Assembly: GCA_027257055.1 (NCBI GenBank)
Contig: JAPVLO010000153.1
Span: forward strand, 1,054,001 to 1,118,000
Direction of reading: 5' to 3'
From: Cephalopachus bancanus
Taxonomy: Eukaryota > Chordata > Mammalia > Primates > Tarsiidae
DNA: 64,000 nt
Made by a program: the position numbers and the translations under genes. Below, piece by piece: positions 1-10,529 of the stretch. A model generated the notes under the pieces. That model ran no database searches. It was not told the DNA's origin and saw only the letters and a program-made list of their open reading frames with translations. The first letter of the stretch is position 1; each line of letters begins with the position of its first letter.

Positions 1-320
1 TCTTGGGAGACGTCTCTCGATCTCAGAGGGAGCCTAGGCACTGGAAAGCGCAGGCACAGAGGGGGTCCAGGTGTGGGAGGCGTGGACTCAGTAGCTCTCG
101 GACGCAGTGGCGGTCTGAGAGAGCGGGTCATCTGGTATGCCCCCATTCAGAGGATAGTGCTGTCCTCATATCTGAAGGTAGCCCAGCACCAAGAGGTGTG
201 GGCTTGCTTTCAGATCGGTTTTGTCTTTGTCTCTACGGCCGTAGGAAAGTATATTTTTATGTTGGTTGCGTTTTTTTATTTTATCTGCTGTTTATGTGTG
301 TGTTACTGTGGACGGAAAAC
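1..320 (+). other. Gammaretrovirus-like ERV leader (5' UTR before gag)
   Basis: GC-rich non-coding stretch ending directly at a gag-like start codon (ATG at 321). Position, composition and lack of coding potential fit the packaging leader between primer-binding site and gag of a class I (gammaretrovirus-like) ERV. The 5' LTR and primer-binding site would lie left of the window, so the element is cut by the window edge. The two small overlapping open frames here have no recognisable domain and I do not call them genes. Confidence 0.55.
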
Positions 321-860
321 ATGGGACAGAGACTGACTCTAACTCTTGGCTGATTATTTCTTGGACATAAAATAAAGCTAATAATCTGAATGAAATCATT
401 TGCAAAAAAAAAAAAAAGAGGCCGCCCTTCAATGTAAAATGGCCACCTGAGAGCACTTTCTCACTAAGTTTTGCTTTGCAGGTTAAGCATATTATCTCCT
501 GATTTCCATTATAGCCGCCCAAATCAGGTACATAATGGATAACCCCCCCCATGGGCAAAATCCTTTCTTCCACTCAAACAGGGCCGACGCTCAGAGTCCT
601 GGCCTCACAGGAAACAAAACCTGGCCTGGGTGGCCAAGGCTCAGAGCGGCAACCCTTGCCCCACCTCCCCTGCCTTGTGAGTGGGGCGGAGCCTGCGAGC
701 CATAGTCTGTGCTCGGCAGAGAGAAAACTGAGAACAAAGAGGATTAATGAGCATGAGCAAATAAAAAAAAAAAACTTTCAAGGTGAGTATAAAAGCTTAC
801 AAATTCTAAATACTGCTGCAAAAGAATTTCTGCCAATAACTAGTTCTATCATTTCATTTT
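321..860 (+). pseudogene. gag: Gammaretrovirus-like gag remnant (matrix)
   Basis: The frame opens with MGQRLTLTLG: a Gly at position 2 for N-myristoylation and a gammaretroviral Gag start. It stops after ten codons. After an A-tract at about 404-416, residues RPPFNVKWPPESTF (around 420-462) resemble the conserved matrix segment where a WPxFxVGWP-type motif is expected. Further on the frame is lost, and a proline-rich stretch near 560-700 may be p12-like. Gag would form the inner virion shell; this copy is dead through stops, frameshifts and poly(A) expansions at 404 and 761. The class I assignment is inferred from the start and matrix motif only. Confidence 0.55.
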
Positions 861-1949
861 AAAAGTGTATCCTAGAATTTTCAGCCAAAATAAATAATAT
901 AAGCAATATAAGATGTATTTAGCCAATATATAAATAATATAAAGTATGTTTCTAATAACACATTTTTGTTCTATAATAGAATGGCTAGTTACAGAAAGCA
1001 TAGAACAAAAATAGAAAGTTAAAACATGTCAAAGAATGGTATAAGTTCATCGAACATGTTAGGTAAAAGTTAATGGAAACAAATAAAAGAAATTCTGTAA
1101 ACTCTCGAGGCTAAAAAAGTTAATAGTTAGTCTGTGTTGGGGGTATACCAACCTATCAATTGCTAACAGGTGTGTCTCACTTTGACTCTGTTAAAAAGCT
1201 GGTTAAGTTATTGTGCTTTGTTTAATGGGACATATGGTCTTCTAAAAACTTGATTGGCATATATTTTTCAATGTCATCTTGTCTCCTCTTATTTAAGTGG
1301 TGTCTTCTCCTAACCCGCTGGCGCTGTTAAAATTTCTGCCTTTTGTTGTTAAGGTTATGGAAAATTGCCTGTTGCATATAAGATGTGTTACTGGTTATCT
1401 TAAACTCTTTCCAGGTACCACTCCCCCTCCCTTCCTTAGCCTGCATTCTCCTTCATAAATTCTGAAGGAACTCATTCTAATACACCTGTAAAGAAATGGA
1501 GAAATGCAATGTAAGTTAATGCTAGCCTTAAAAAAATAATAATAATTTTGTGATCTTTCTCTGGCAACTAGGGGAATGAATAGGCTGTTCTCGTTTTCAA
1601 ATGCTAAAAGCCAGGTTTATTGAAAGTAAATCCGTTTCTGAAGATTTAGGCCTTGCCTAAAATCGTAATCCACTGCTTGTCCCTGTAAAACTGTTACAAA
1701 GTCTCACAGAGTCTTGTAATGTATGCTGAGTCTCTACTTTATACTGTAATGCTAAGTAACACTAATGCTTGCGTTTTTTGGCTATGCTCATTTAACTGTC
1801 CACATCTTATGACGAAGGCTGCTGTTTAGTAATTCATGAGAATTTTTAACAATTTTGCCTGTTTAGAAATAAATAGGAACAGATCATTTTACATCTTCAT
1901 GGTCTATTCACTCTTAAAAAAAAAAAAAAAAAAAAAGGAGAAGAGCTCC
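861..1949 (+). other. ERV interior, unrecognised
   Basis: AT-rich sequence between the gag matrix remnant and the possible protease remnant. By position it would hold the rest of gag, but I cannot recognise capsid in any frame. A long A-tract lies at 1915-1936. Confidence 0.3.
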
Positions 1950-2290
1950 AAAATGAGCACCAGCCAGAGGAAAGATAAACAAATTGGCAGTTGCCACTAA
2001 AGGCAAAAGCTCCAGCCACCCAAAAAAGGCCCAATAAAGATAAACCTGCTAAGGAGATAGTGCAGCCTCTCCTGAAGGGGAGGGGAAACACCTAGCTCAG
2101 CGATAGTGACTGTTGACTGAAGGGGGAGGGGCACGGCCCACCACAGCACTCTGTATGTCATCTACCCAGAGAATCCTTGGGTCTATATAAATGTGGTTGG
2201 GGTCCAAATTAATTTCTTAATTAATACTAAGGCTAAGTTTTTAGCCCTTGTGCTCATACTGAATTTCTTCCTCCTAAAACCTGCTCTCTA
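1950..2290 (+). pseudogene. Possible gag-end / protease remnant of the class I ERV
   Basis: Around 2176-2235 one reading gives YINVVGVQINFLINTKAKF. This resembles the retroviral protease N-terminus, with a short beta strand, then F-L-(I/V), then the position of the catalytic D-T-G, here reading NTK. The catalytic Asp and Gly are therefore both gone. An acidic, proline-containing stretch precedes it, as expected upstream of a gammaretroviral protease. The evidence is one motif and its position after gag; a chance resemblance is possible. Confidence 0.35.
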
Positions 2291-3419
2291 GTGGAATTAA
2301 AGATGTTCCAAAAACTAAATGTCTCACCTAACAATTACTAAAAGGTAAATTCAAATTATGACTGTAAAAGGTTATCTATAAATAAATAAAAAGGCAAGCA
2401 AAAGGCAAAGGAAAAATGTAAAAAGCTTGTTGATATAAACATAAGGTTTTAGCAGGAAAAACAAAAAAGAAAGGACTATAAAAAATATATATATACATAT
2501 TTATCTAAGAGGAAATCTTATATGGTACATTTCTGTCCTATAATAAAGTAAATAGTTATGAAAATTTTTAAAAGGGGGGACCCTAAGTGTGGTCCTGTTC
2601 CTATAGCAGTCTAGAGAATTTAAATACCTAACTTCTCTATGAAGTCTCAAAGGGGGGGTGAACAAAAGCCCCTGCTAAGGGAAAAGGCCCCACAACAGGC
2701 TTTTAAATAAAGTAAACAGGCATCTTAACTCTTCTTGTCAGGGGTATACAGGCAAACTTAAAAGAATTTGGAAGTCTTGCCTTGGAGCAACAAAAAAAAA
2801 AAGCAAAGTTTTTTTAGTTGTTGTTGCTTTTCTTTCTTTTTCTTTTTTTTCTCTTTTCAAAATCGTTAAACTGTAATTTTGGCCAAATAAGACTTTTTTT
2901 TATGAAATGGCCAGTCTCTGGGCCATTTGGCCTTTCTTAAACAAAACCCGCCTGGGCGGGCCTTTAAAGTTGCAACTTGCCATTCAAAGGGAAATACCTC
3001 TAACTGCTATCAACCTTGCCGCTGGGCTAGTGGCAGCCCAGGTGAGGCCCACTGCTGATCCTGAACCAGTTACATGTTTCTGTGTTTATTCACACAATCA
3101 TACAAGAAATATATATTTAAGCATTTGCCGCATCCTGCACAAAATGAATGGAGAATAACCTGGGCTTCACTCCCTAGCACATCAATTATTATAAAAGTAT
3201 GTCACACCTATTATAAAAACAAAGGAAACTGTTGTCTCCTGCCAATGTTTACCTGTTTTAAATTCTCAATTTAAGCTATAACCTAACTACATGTCTCTAA
3301 TGTTTTCAATATAATAATATAATAATTCTACTTTTAATAATTACCGGGCTTCTTGCTTAATATCTACCTTTAAGTCTCTAAGTACAGAAAGCCCTTATCA
3401 AGATGGATGATGGCTGCAA
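2291..3419 (+). other. ERV interior without recognisable pol
   Basis: No reverse transcriptase, RNase H or integrase motif was seen in any frame. The stretch carries poly(A) and poly(T) runs (2788-2800, 2806-2890). The 83-codon open frame at 2907-3158 matches nothing I recognise. Either pol was deleted or the sequence is too decayed. Confidence 0.35.
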
Positions 3420-4640
3420 ATGTCAATGCCTGGAGGAACTAACCCTATCATGTGACTAGATGCCTATCAGCATCTGTTTGCCCCTTCAATGATACAAAAA
3501 AGGACTCGCTCATCCAGCAACATACTGGCTTCCTGAGATGAAGAGACTGTGCTTATAACTCTAGGATGGACTATCCTGTGCCTGGTATAAGAATATATTA
3601 GTGACTGGGGTTTTTAATGGCTATATGCTTGCTGCAGCTAGGTGTCATTCCAATGAATGGGTGCCTCCAGTACTGTCCATCAATACGGTGTCCGGCAGAT
3701 TATTCAGCCTCATCTATGGAGAGCTCTTGCAGCCCTTCAGTCAGGCAGCCTGTCTAAATCCGTTGGACAAACTCAGTTACCATATTAGAGCATACTTGCA
3801 ATCTCCTTATATATTTCTTATTTAGAATGAATATTGAACTGTTAAAATTATTTATCGTGCTAATGTTTATAAGATATCTTGTACTGAATGCATTTTACTA
3901 ATTGTTTGACCAAGGCCTTTTGTAAGAAATTTGTCATTCTCAAGCAACTTGCCTAATTAATGGTCCCCACATCTTTGTCATCCCGTTAATATGCTGAAAT
4001 GGTTTACAAATATTATATAAGGTTAATGCTATGTTAGAAAGACAGAAAAATTTTTTAGCTACTTAATTTTAAAAATTATAGCATTAATAGCAATTACTAC
4101 TTCAGTAACAATTTCAGCTGTAGCTCTATCTAAGGAAGTTCATACAGCTACCTTTGCTAATCAGTTATCTAAGAATATTTCTATTGCATTGGCTACTCAA
4201 AAATTGTAGATTAAAAATTTAAAAATAAAAGTTAATGCTTTAAAAAAAAAGACAGCATTAGCAGTAAAACAAGAGCTTGCGACTTTAAAAATAAAACTGA
4301 CTCTCTGATGTCACTCTGAGTTTCAGTGGATTTACCTCATTCCTTTGGAGGTAAATAAGTCTGTCCATACTTGGAACAAGATAAAAAATCATATCCTTAA
4401 ATTTTAAAATCATTCGGACTTAAATATAAACCTCACTAAATTACATTAAGATATACAGGACATAAGTTGCTAAAAAGCAGTTCCGGTCCTATGAATTGAC
4501 TAGCTCCATATTTAATAACTTCTCATAGTTTGCTAATCAAAAGTCATTAATGTCTATACTTATTAATGTAAGAATTTGCAGGACAGTAATTCTTGTCTTG
4601 CTGTGCCTATTTCCAGTTATTTCCAGAGTACTGAAAAGGA
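3420..4640 (+). pseudogene. env: Class II (betaretrovirus-like) env remnant
   Basis: Homologous at DNA level to the env 3' part of the second ERV in this window (16650-17660). Shared landmarks are AYLQSPYIFLI (about 3790-3823; ACLQSPYAFLI in the other copy) and the TM N-terminal helix region encoded at about 4080-4200 (SKEVHTATFANQLSKN against AKEVHTATFMDQLSKN). A stop follows the first helix near 4207, and there are several frameshifts. The furin-type cleavage site and fusion peptide are not intact. It lies between gammaretrovirus-type pieces, so it is either a nested insertion or part of a recombinant element. Confidence 0.75.
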
Positions 4641-4691
4641 ACATTTTTCAGCTTAACACCGAGTTTCATGGTTTTGTACTAAAATAATAAA

Positions 4692-4707
4692 TTAAAAAAG
4701 GGGAAGA
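4692..4707 (+). promoter_or_regulatory. Polypurine tract of the class II ERV fragment
   Basis: A run of purines directly precedes TGTTGAGAG at 4708. The same order (env stop, about 50 bp, polypurine run, TGTTGGGAG) is seen at 17690-17709 in the second ERV. Polypurine tracts prime plus-strand DNA synthesis, and the LTR begins immediately after. Confidence 0.7.
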
Positions 4708-5320
4708 TGTTGAGAGCTGGCCACGGAGGCCCACTGAGTGTTAGGGATCAGGGAGGGCTGTAGACCCCGAGACTGCTAGGACGTGTTTGGGAGCCATTGA
4801 CCCCATTTTCCTCCTCTTTTTACCATAAACACAAGAAACTCTGCTAATCTAAGTTGAAAGCTCTGTAACTGTAACAGGCATGGCTTACTCTGAAAGCCTA
4901 TTGTTCCTGTTTCCCATAAAACTGTGGTTTCGGCTTACAAATTAAATATAATTCAAATTCAGGTTACATTTGAGAGCCTTTTATATGGTACAAGCTTCTT
5001 TATACAATTTAACAGTATATTTGTAAAATTAGTATACACTTATAGGGAGCAGTTTCAAACTTTTCAATAATAAAGTTGTCAAAAATGGCTCAGCACAAAG
5101 TTTGGGCCACAGTCCTGAGAGCCCAGCGCGTACTTTAGACTGGGCTGCATTCTTTTAGGCCAGCTTTAACTACAATTAATGTAAGGTTTCAATTATTTTA
5201 AAATAGGTCATGCTAACGTCAAAGAATCATGTTAGTTCAAGCATGACCAATCATAATATTTTAAGGTTTAATAAGATACAGTTAATTTTACAAATTTCAT
5301 TGTCTTATTTCCTACTGTTG
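4708..5320 (+). mobile_element. Class II LTR fragment, right boundary unclear
   Basis: Starts with TGTTGAGAGC after a polypurine tract and matches the first 40 or so bases of the 3' LTR at 17709, including the shared GGAGGCCCAC. Beyond about 4760 I cannot align the two LTRs by eye. Gammaretroviral env begins near 5325, so the fragment must end before that. The end coordinate is a limit, not a seen boundary. Confidence 0.5.
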
Positions 5321-5324
5321 TAAT

Positions 5325-5650
5325 TTTAGAGAACAAGAGCAACAACTCAATTGGTTTAAAGCATGATTTAACCGCACCCCCTGGTTTACTACACTAATTT
5401 CCACCGTAGTTGGCCCTTCAGTTGTTTTAATTCTCCTACTTATTTTCGGGCCTTGCATCATCAACAAGCTTGTAGCCTTTGTTAAAAATCAAGTCAGCAC
5501 TGTTCAACTCATGGTACTCAAGCACTAGTGCCAACTGCTTGGTATTCATCCTTGGTATCTCAACTCTCCTACCCATTTTCAGAATGGTCTTAAAAAAACC
5601 TATGTAGACCCATGATAGGATCTTATCTTTAGGTTCCTCTGAGAGGGGGG
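5325..5650 (+). pseudogene. env: Gammaretrovirus-like env TM C-terminal remnant
   Basis: One frame reads REQEQQLNWFKA, a stop, [12 protein letters not shown], then a hydrophobic span [17 protein letters not shown], then [16 protein letters not shown]. This is the typical end of a class I transmembrane subunit: pre-membrane Trp-rich segment, anchor with the FGPCI motif, and cytoplasmic tail. It is broken by at least one stop in the recognisable part. It is followed by a polypurine run (5641-5650) and an LTR, as in an ordinary provirus. It is unrelated to the class II env fragment just upstream. The long open frame on the opposite strand at 5436-5855 is a shadow. Confidence 0.8.
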
Positions 5651-5652
5651 AA
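5641..5652 (+). promoter_or_regulatory. Polypurine tract of the class I ERV
   Basis: GAGAGGGGGGAA lies immediately before TGAGAGACCC, the first bases of the LTR. This is the expected plus-strand primer site. Confidence 0.75.
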
Positions 5653-6205
5653 TGAGAGACCCAAGAGATTAAAAAAAACTCTAAGAGAACTATTACTATA
5701 TGAATTCCTACCCCATGTTCACTGTATTTGTTTGCAGTGTTTGTACTTAGAATTTTGTTAAGTTTAATTTTTGTTTGTCTCATAAAATAACCAATTGCTT
5801 CTGCAATTGCTGCTAGCAGTATGTGAATGTCAAGTAATAAACCCCTCCTGGACATTCCTTTGTTTAGCCAGCCTGCTTGCTAAACCTAGCTTATCTGACA
5901 TTCCACTCTGCTCATTTAGCAGCTTCCCCGTCAATCACAGGTAGCTGAGCGGACCAGACCAATCCCAAGTGCCCCTGTACCCATCAGGAGAAATTACCCT
6001 ATCATGTAAAAACAAGTTTAAAGTTCTTTCCCCTCCCTCTGTAATGATGTATAAAAACTGCTTGCCATGCTGGATCAGGGCTCTCATCCCTAAAGCTGCT
6101 GCTTCGGGCGTGAGCCCAGACTCGAGCCTGAATAAAGACCCTTGTGTGTTTGCATCAGAGCTGGCTCTTTGTTGGTCTCTCGGATTCTGAAATTTGGGTT
6201 TAACA
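5653..6205 (+). mobile_element. Class I ERV 3' LTR
   Basis: Begins TGAGAGACCC and ends TTTAACA, the TG...CA ends of an LTR, about 553 bp long. Inside are a TATA-like GTATAAAAAC (6049-6058) and a poly(A) signal AATAAA (6131-6136), about 80 bp apart, as in gammaretroviral U3-R-U5 structure. It closes the class I ERV that begins left of the window. The matching 5' LTR is not in view, so divergence between LTRs cannot be used for dating here. Confidence 0.8.
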
Positions 6206-6829
6206 CATCCAGTTCAGAACCACTGGATTAATGCTATCTTAGTACTTTTCATACTCACTATGATTACTCTATTTAATACGTCTAAATTAAAACATTAACA
6301 ACTCAAAGGGAGAAGCTGTGTGTTTTCTCTCTCAAATCCAGTATCTTGCATACAATCTGTCACATAAGTAAATAACTGCATATATTTGCTAAATAATTAA
6401 GTTTGTTAAATGCATATTGCTTTGAAAATGATTTTGTTTACAGTTCTATATCACATTTCTTCCTCTCCCTTCTGGATTGGTACCTCTTTGATGGCAAAGG
6501 GCTTGAATTTATATACTTTTTTGTTCCATGACTTATGAACCAAATTTTCTGGTCTTTGTTTTTCACATGATTAAATCAGTAAATACAAAAACTCTTATAA
6601 ATAAAGACAGAATAAAATGATAGATTATGATTCAAGCTTTCAAGAGACAGTGGAAAGAAGATGTACATGTTTTGAATATATTCATATGTATATATATATA
6701 TATTACAGAGAGAGAAGTAACCAGGAGCATAAAAATTTATTCATGGTATTCTGGATTAAGATGAATGGCATGAGGCAGTCACAGCAATTTTCTTCTATAG
6801 AATAAACCAAGATAGATTTTCCTCAGCAA
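6206..6829. other. Unassigned AT-rich DNA
   Basis: Nothing recognisable beyond a short (TA)n run near 6686-6702. No open frame of interest. Confidence 0.4.
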
Positions 6830-9082
6830 CAGAGAGGAACAGATTCAGAGGCACACCCTGCGAGTCTCCAAAGGAGTGATAATAACCACTTAGAGCCAAG
6901 AAGAAGAAAAAAATCCAGTGACCTTAACTGGAATTGACCAGACTCTTTCCTGGACCACCAAAGTCCACCATAGCCTCCAGACACAGGGAAGATGAGTGTT
7001 GGGAATTCTTGAGTTCTGAGCTTCTGTTGCAAACTTGCAGGGCTCCCTGGACCTTGCAGGACCCTGGCTCCTCATGGGAAACTGCCTTCCCCATAGCCAT
7101 GTGCTACTGTGAAGTGGTGCAGGAAAAAAAGCCTTGAGCAGTGTCAGCTGCCATTTCCCAGGAACTCAACCCTTACAGGGTGGAGCAGCTACTTTCCAGC
7201 CAGCTAGGGAGGGAATGAGCCCCAAGGGCAAAGTCCACAGCTGCAGACAGTTCCTGGCTGGGTGGGTTGCCTGAGAACACCTGAGATCCTGAGGCCAGCT
7301 GTGCCTTGACATGCAGATGGCAGATTGCCTGAGGCCAAGGTGGGAGCTGGGTGGGATGTATTTACCATAGCAACTTCTCATTGCCCTTGTGAACTCTTCT
7401 GGGCCTGCTCTGCACAACAGTTACCCCAGTGACCTGGGACTCCCTTCTAATTCCCACTGGGACAGCTAAGAGTGCACACTTTTGGTGTGCTTCATCTCCT
7501 TTCCCCTGCACTACCCCAAAAAGCTCAAAGGAGAAAACTTGGGAAATGCTCAGAGTCCCGCCCTCAATCTTGGAGCAGTACTTGCCAAGGAGAAACCCTA
7601 CAGCCACTATTGTAGCTGGCTTTCTCCCACAAGTGCCACCTCCTGGTTGGAGGTCAACAGTGCAGTCAATCACATCAAATATAATACCTCAGCTTTGGGA
7701 AAGGCCAGGTCCCAAGTGCTGGCTAACAACATTCTCCAAGTCACTCCAGTCACTCAGGATGATGTGAGCCAATGCAGGTACACATCACAGGCCTCATGTG
7801 GCAATTGAGAAACTCGCCACACCAAGGCTATGTATAACCAAGGGAACCTTACAATGCCCACATCAGCCTCCTGTCAACCTCAAATAAGAAGATATCATCT
7901 ATCCAAATGAGAAGGAGCCAGAAAAATAATTTGGACAACATAAAAAACAGAGTTCTCCACCACCCCAAAAGACCACACCAACTCTTCAGCAATATAAAAT
8001 TAATAAAATTAAAATAAAAATGTGGAAATTCCAGACATAGAATTCAAAGGGTTAATGATAAAATTGGTCAATGAACTTCATGAGAATGTTGAAAAAAAAT
8101 AAAGAAATTTTAAAAACTATTCAGGACATGGACAAAAAAATCCCCAAAGATATAAGCACCTTAAAGAAATGCTGAAATTCTGGAAATGAAAGAAGCATTT
8201 AGGGAAGTACAAAATGCAATGGAAAGTTTTAATAGTAGACTAAAACAAGCAGAAGAAAACAGTTGCAGAACTTGAAGGCAAGGCCTTTGCATTACTCCAG
8301 TCAGAACAATAAAGAAAAAATAATCAAGAGAATGGAATAAAGTCTCCAAGATTATGTAAAATGTCCAAACCTAAGTATCATAGGAGTTCATGAGGAAGAA
8401 GAGAAAGCAACACATTTGGAAAACCAAATGGTAATAAAGGAGACTTCCCTGGCCATGCCAGTGATCTAAACAACCAGATACAAGAAGCACAAAGAAGCCC
8501 CAAAAGATTCATTGCAAAAAGGTCATCACCAAGGCATATATAATCATCCAGCTATGCAAAATTAATGTAAAAGAAAGAATTTTAAGAGAAGTGAGACAAA
8601 AGCGTTAAATAACTTACAACAGTAAACCTATCAAACTAACAACAGACATCTCAGAAGAAATCCTATAAACCCAGAAGAGAGTGAGGCCCCATCTTTAATC
8701 TCCTCAGATAGAATAACTGTCAGCCAAGGACTTTGTATTCCCCAAAACTAAGTTTCATTAATGAAGGAGAAATATAGTCCTTAACAGACAAGCAAACAAT
8801 AAGGAAATTTGTCACCACTAGGCCAGCTTTAGAAGAAATATTCAAGGTAGTCCTAAATACTGAAATAAAAGCTTGAAATATACCCACAGAAAATCATAAA
8901 GTGCTGGAAATCATAAAGTTCACAGGCTTTATGGAACACCAACACAATAGAGAAAATTAATAAACAAAGCAACCAGATAACGACCAGTATAATGAATAGA
9001 CTTGTACTTTACATATATTTAACTCTGAACATAAATAGTCTAAATGTCCCACAAAAAAGATATAGACTGGCAGAATGGATTT

Positions 9083-9086
<4 letters not shown>

Positions 9087-9135
<49 letters not shown>
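9087..9135. repeat. (CA)n microsatellite in L1 ORF2
   Basis: About 24 CA units in the endonuclease region of L1 copy A, where other L1 copies have a short A-rich stretch after a TGGAT motif. Confidence 0.95.
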
Positions 9136-9139
<4 letters not shown>

Positions 9140-9414
9140 AATATCTGCTGCCTTCAGGAGACACATTTAATTCACAAAGACTCCTATAGACTCAAGGTAA
9201 AAGGGATGGAAAAAAATATTTTGCAGAAATGGAAACCAAAACCAAACAGTAGTTGACATTTTCATTTCAGATAAAACAGATTTTAAATTAACAACAATAA
9301 AAAAAGATTGAAATGGCTATTATATAATGATAAAAAGATCAATCCAACAAGAAGACATAACAATTTTAACACCAGATCCCCCAACTTTATAAAACAAATT
9401 CTACTAGACTTAAA

Positions 9415-9431
9415 TATATATATATATATAT
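9415..9431. repeat. (TA)n run in L1 ORF2
   Basis: Short TA dinucleotide run inside the endonuclease region of L1 copy A. Confidence 0.85.
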
Positions 9432-10021
9432 AAACAGCAGCACAATAATAGCGGAAGACTTCAACACTCCACTGACAGCAGTAGACAGGTCATCAAGGCA
9501 GAAAGTCAACAAAGAAAGATGGGAGTTAAACAGGACTCTAGGGGAAATAGGGACAACTATAGAACATTCCATTCCAAAACTACAAAATAACCATTTTTTT
9601 TTACCAGCACAGCACATTCTCCAAGGTAGACCATAAGATAAGCTACAAATCAAGTATCAATAAATTCTAAAATCAAAATCATATTAAGCACCATCTCAGA
9701 CCACAGTGGAATAAAACTAGAAATTAACTCCAAGAAGAACTCACAAAACCAAAGATATGGAAGTTAAACAATTTGCTCTTGAATGACTTTTGGGTCAACA
9801 ATGAAATCAAGATGGAAATTTTAAAATTCCTTGAAATTAATGAAACAAGTTATCAAAACTATCTATGGAGCACAATGTTCACTGAGAAATGGATCCCCTG
9901 AGACCTAATCCCCACCACTACACAATATACTCATGTAATAGATATGCATGTGTACCCATGAATCTAAGATAAAAATAAAATAAAATTTATTCAAGATTAT
10001 GGAGAATCGCCTGCATATAAA

Positions 10022-10049
10022 CTCTTCATAATTTTTTTTTTTTTTTGAG
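10022..10049 (-). mobile_element. Left end of split antisense Alu (tail plus target-site duplication)
   Basis: CTCTTCATAA (10022-10031), then a T-run (10032-10046) and GAG. This is the reverse complement of an Alu 3' end with its poly(A) tail. The same CTCTTCATAA recurs at 19162-19171 right after the 5' end of an antisense Alu. The two pieces are the ends of one Alu separated by the 8.8 kb class II ERV. Confidence 0.8.
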
Positions 10050-10399
10050 TGTCTTAAAACATTTCAAGAACTGTAATTTGGGACATCAGACTGAAAGTAT
10101 CATTATTGGCTTTATGAATAAGACTTGTTGTCTAAATACCTATAGGAATCTTGGTTTATTTGCTACTATGCCTATAGGAATCTTGGTTTGTTTGCTACTA
10201 AGACCACTGGATGGTAACTTTTAGAAGATATGTACGTGAAGGAATTTTCTTTGTCTTGCCCCTTCACGAATGGTATAAAAGCTCTGTGTTAACTAACATT
10301 AAATTGTTATCTGTTCAGGAAGCAGGTGCCCGTGTATATGATTTTCATTCATCGCCTATCCATCTCTCCTTCAGGATATCTCACAACCCTTGCGGGGTC
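10050..10399 (+). mobile_element. Partial 5' LTR of class II ERV
   Basis: Aligns with 18520-18896 of the 3' LTR: TTTCAAGAACTGTAATTT, AATAAGACTTGTTGTCTAAA, the TATA region and the end AACCCTTGCGGGG. About 830 bp present at the start of the 3' LTR are missing here. The break abuts the first bases of the host Alu. It keeps the core promoter: TATA-like GGTATAAAAG at 10272-10281 and ATTAAA near 10308. Confidence 0.85.
10139..10200 (+). repeat. LTR tandem repeat, two copies (5' LTR)
   Basis: Two copies of a roughly 31 bp unit beginning CCTATAGGAATCTTGGTTT and ending TTTGCTACTA. The 3' LTR carries three diverged copies at the matching place. It lies about 70-130 bp upstream of the TATA box, where LTR enhancers usually lie. 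Confidence 0.85.
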
Positions 10400-10529
10400 T
10401 GGGAGCTTGAAGGTAATCTTTTCTATTTTTTTTCGGGACAGATAGGACCTCACCTGGGGTGCCACGGGCCCCCCTGTAGAGATAGGCAGGGAAAGAATAG
10501 GTGAGGAGTGCTAGAGCCCTGATACACTC
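10400..10529 (+). other. Primer-binding site region and gag leader
   Basis: The LTR ends near GCGGGG(TC) and is followed by TGGGAGCTTGAAGG. A primer-binding site normally starts TGG, complementary to the tRNA CCA end. I cannot match the rest to a particular tRNA; in particular it is not an obvious lysine tRNA site. The leader before the gag ATG is only about 130 bp. Confidence 0.5.

Larger units (their letters stand above)
6830..9990 (+). mobile_element. L1 (copy A), internally deleted
   Basis: A GC-richer L1 5' UTR-like part (about 6830-7860) leads to the start of ORF1 (near 7900, AAGGAGCCAGAAAAATAA), ORF1 coiled-coil and C-terminal sequence (8050-8870), and the endonuclease part of ORF2 (about 8990-9840). 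Then the sequence jumps to an L1 3' UTR end with CAATATACTCATGTAATAG and an A-rich tail (9920-9985). Reverse transcriptase and the ORF2 C-terminus are missing. Stops are present throughout both ORFs. The left boundary is approximate. The open frames at 7166-7808 are in the 5' UTR and I do not treat them as genes. Confidence 0.75.

Noticed and set aside
5436..5855. 139-codon open frame on the - strand
   Set aside because: It lies antisense across the class I env TM and LTR; the sense strand shows known retroviral motifs, so this is a shadow.
6206..6240. MER5-like fragment near GTTCAGAACCACTGG
   Set aside because: Only about 14 bases resemble it, too short to support.
7166..7808. Open frames of 80-112 codons on both strands
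   Set aside because: They overlap each other within the L1 copy A 5' UTR-like region and show no domain.
8957..9256. Poly(Cys-Val) and poly(Thr-His) proteins
   Set aside because: They are translations of the (CA)n microsatellite; the same applies at 55240-55449 and 57580-57837.
10139..10200. CRISPR-like direct repeats
   Set aside because: Directly adjacent units with no spacers, inside a retroviral LTR of a eukaryotic genome.
10400..10417. Lysine tRNA primer-binding site
   Set aside because: The sequence after the LTR begins TGG, but the following bases do not fit a lysine tRNA 3' end as I know it; the tRNA is left unassigned.
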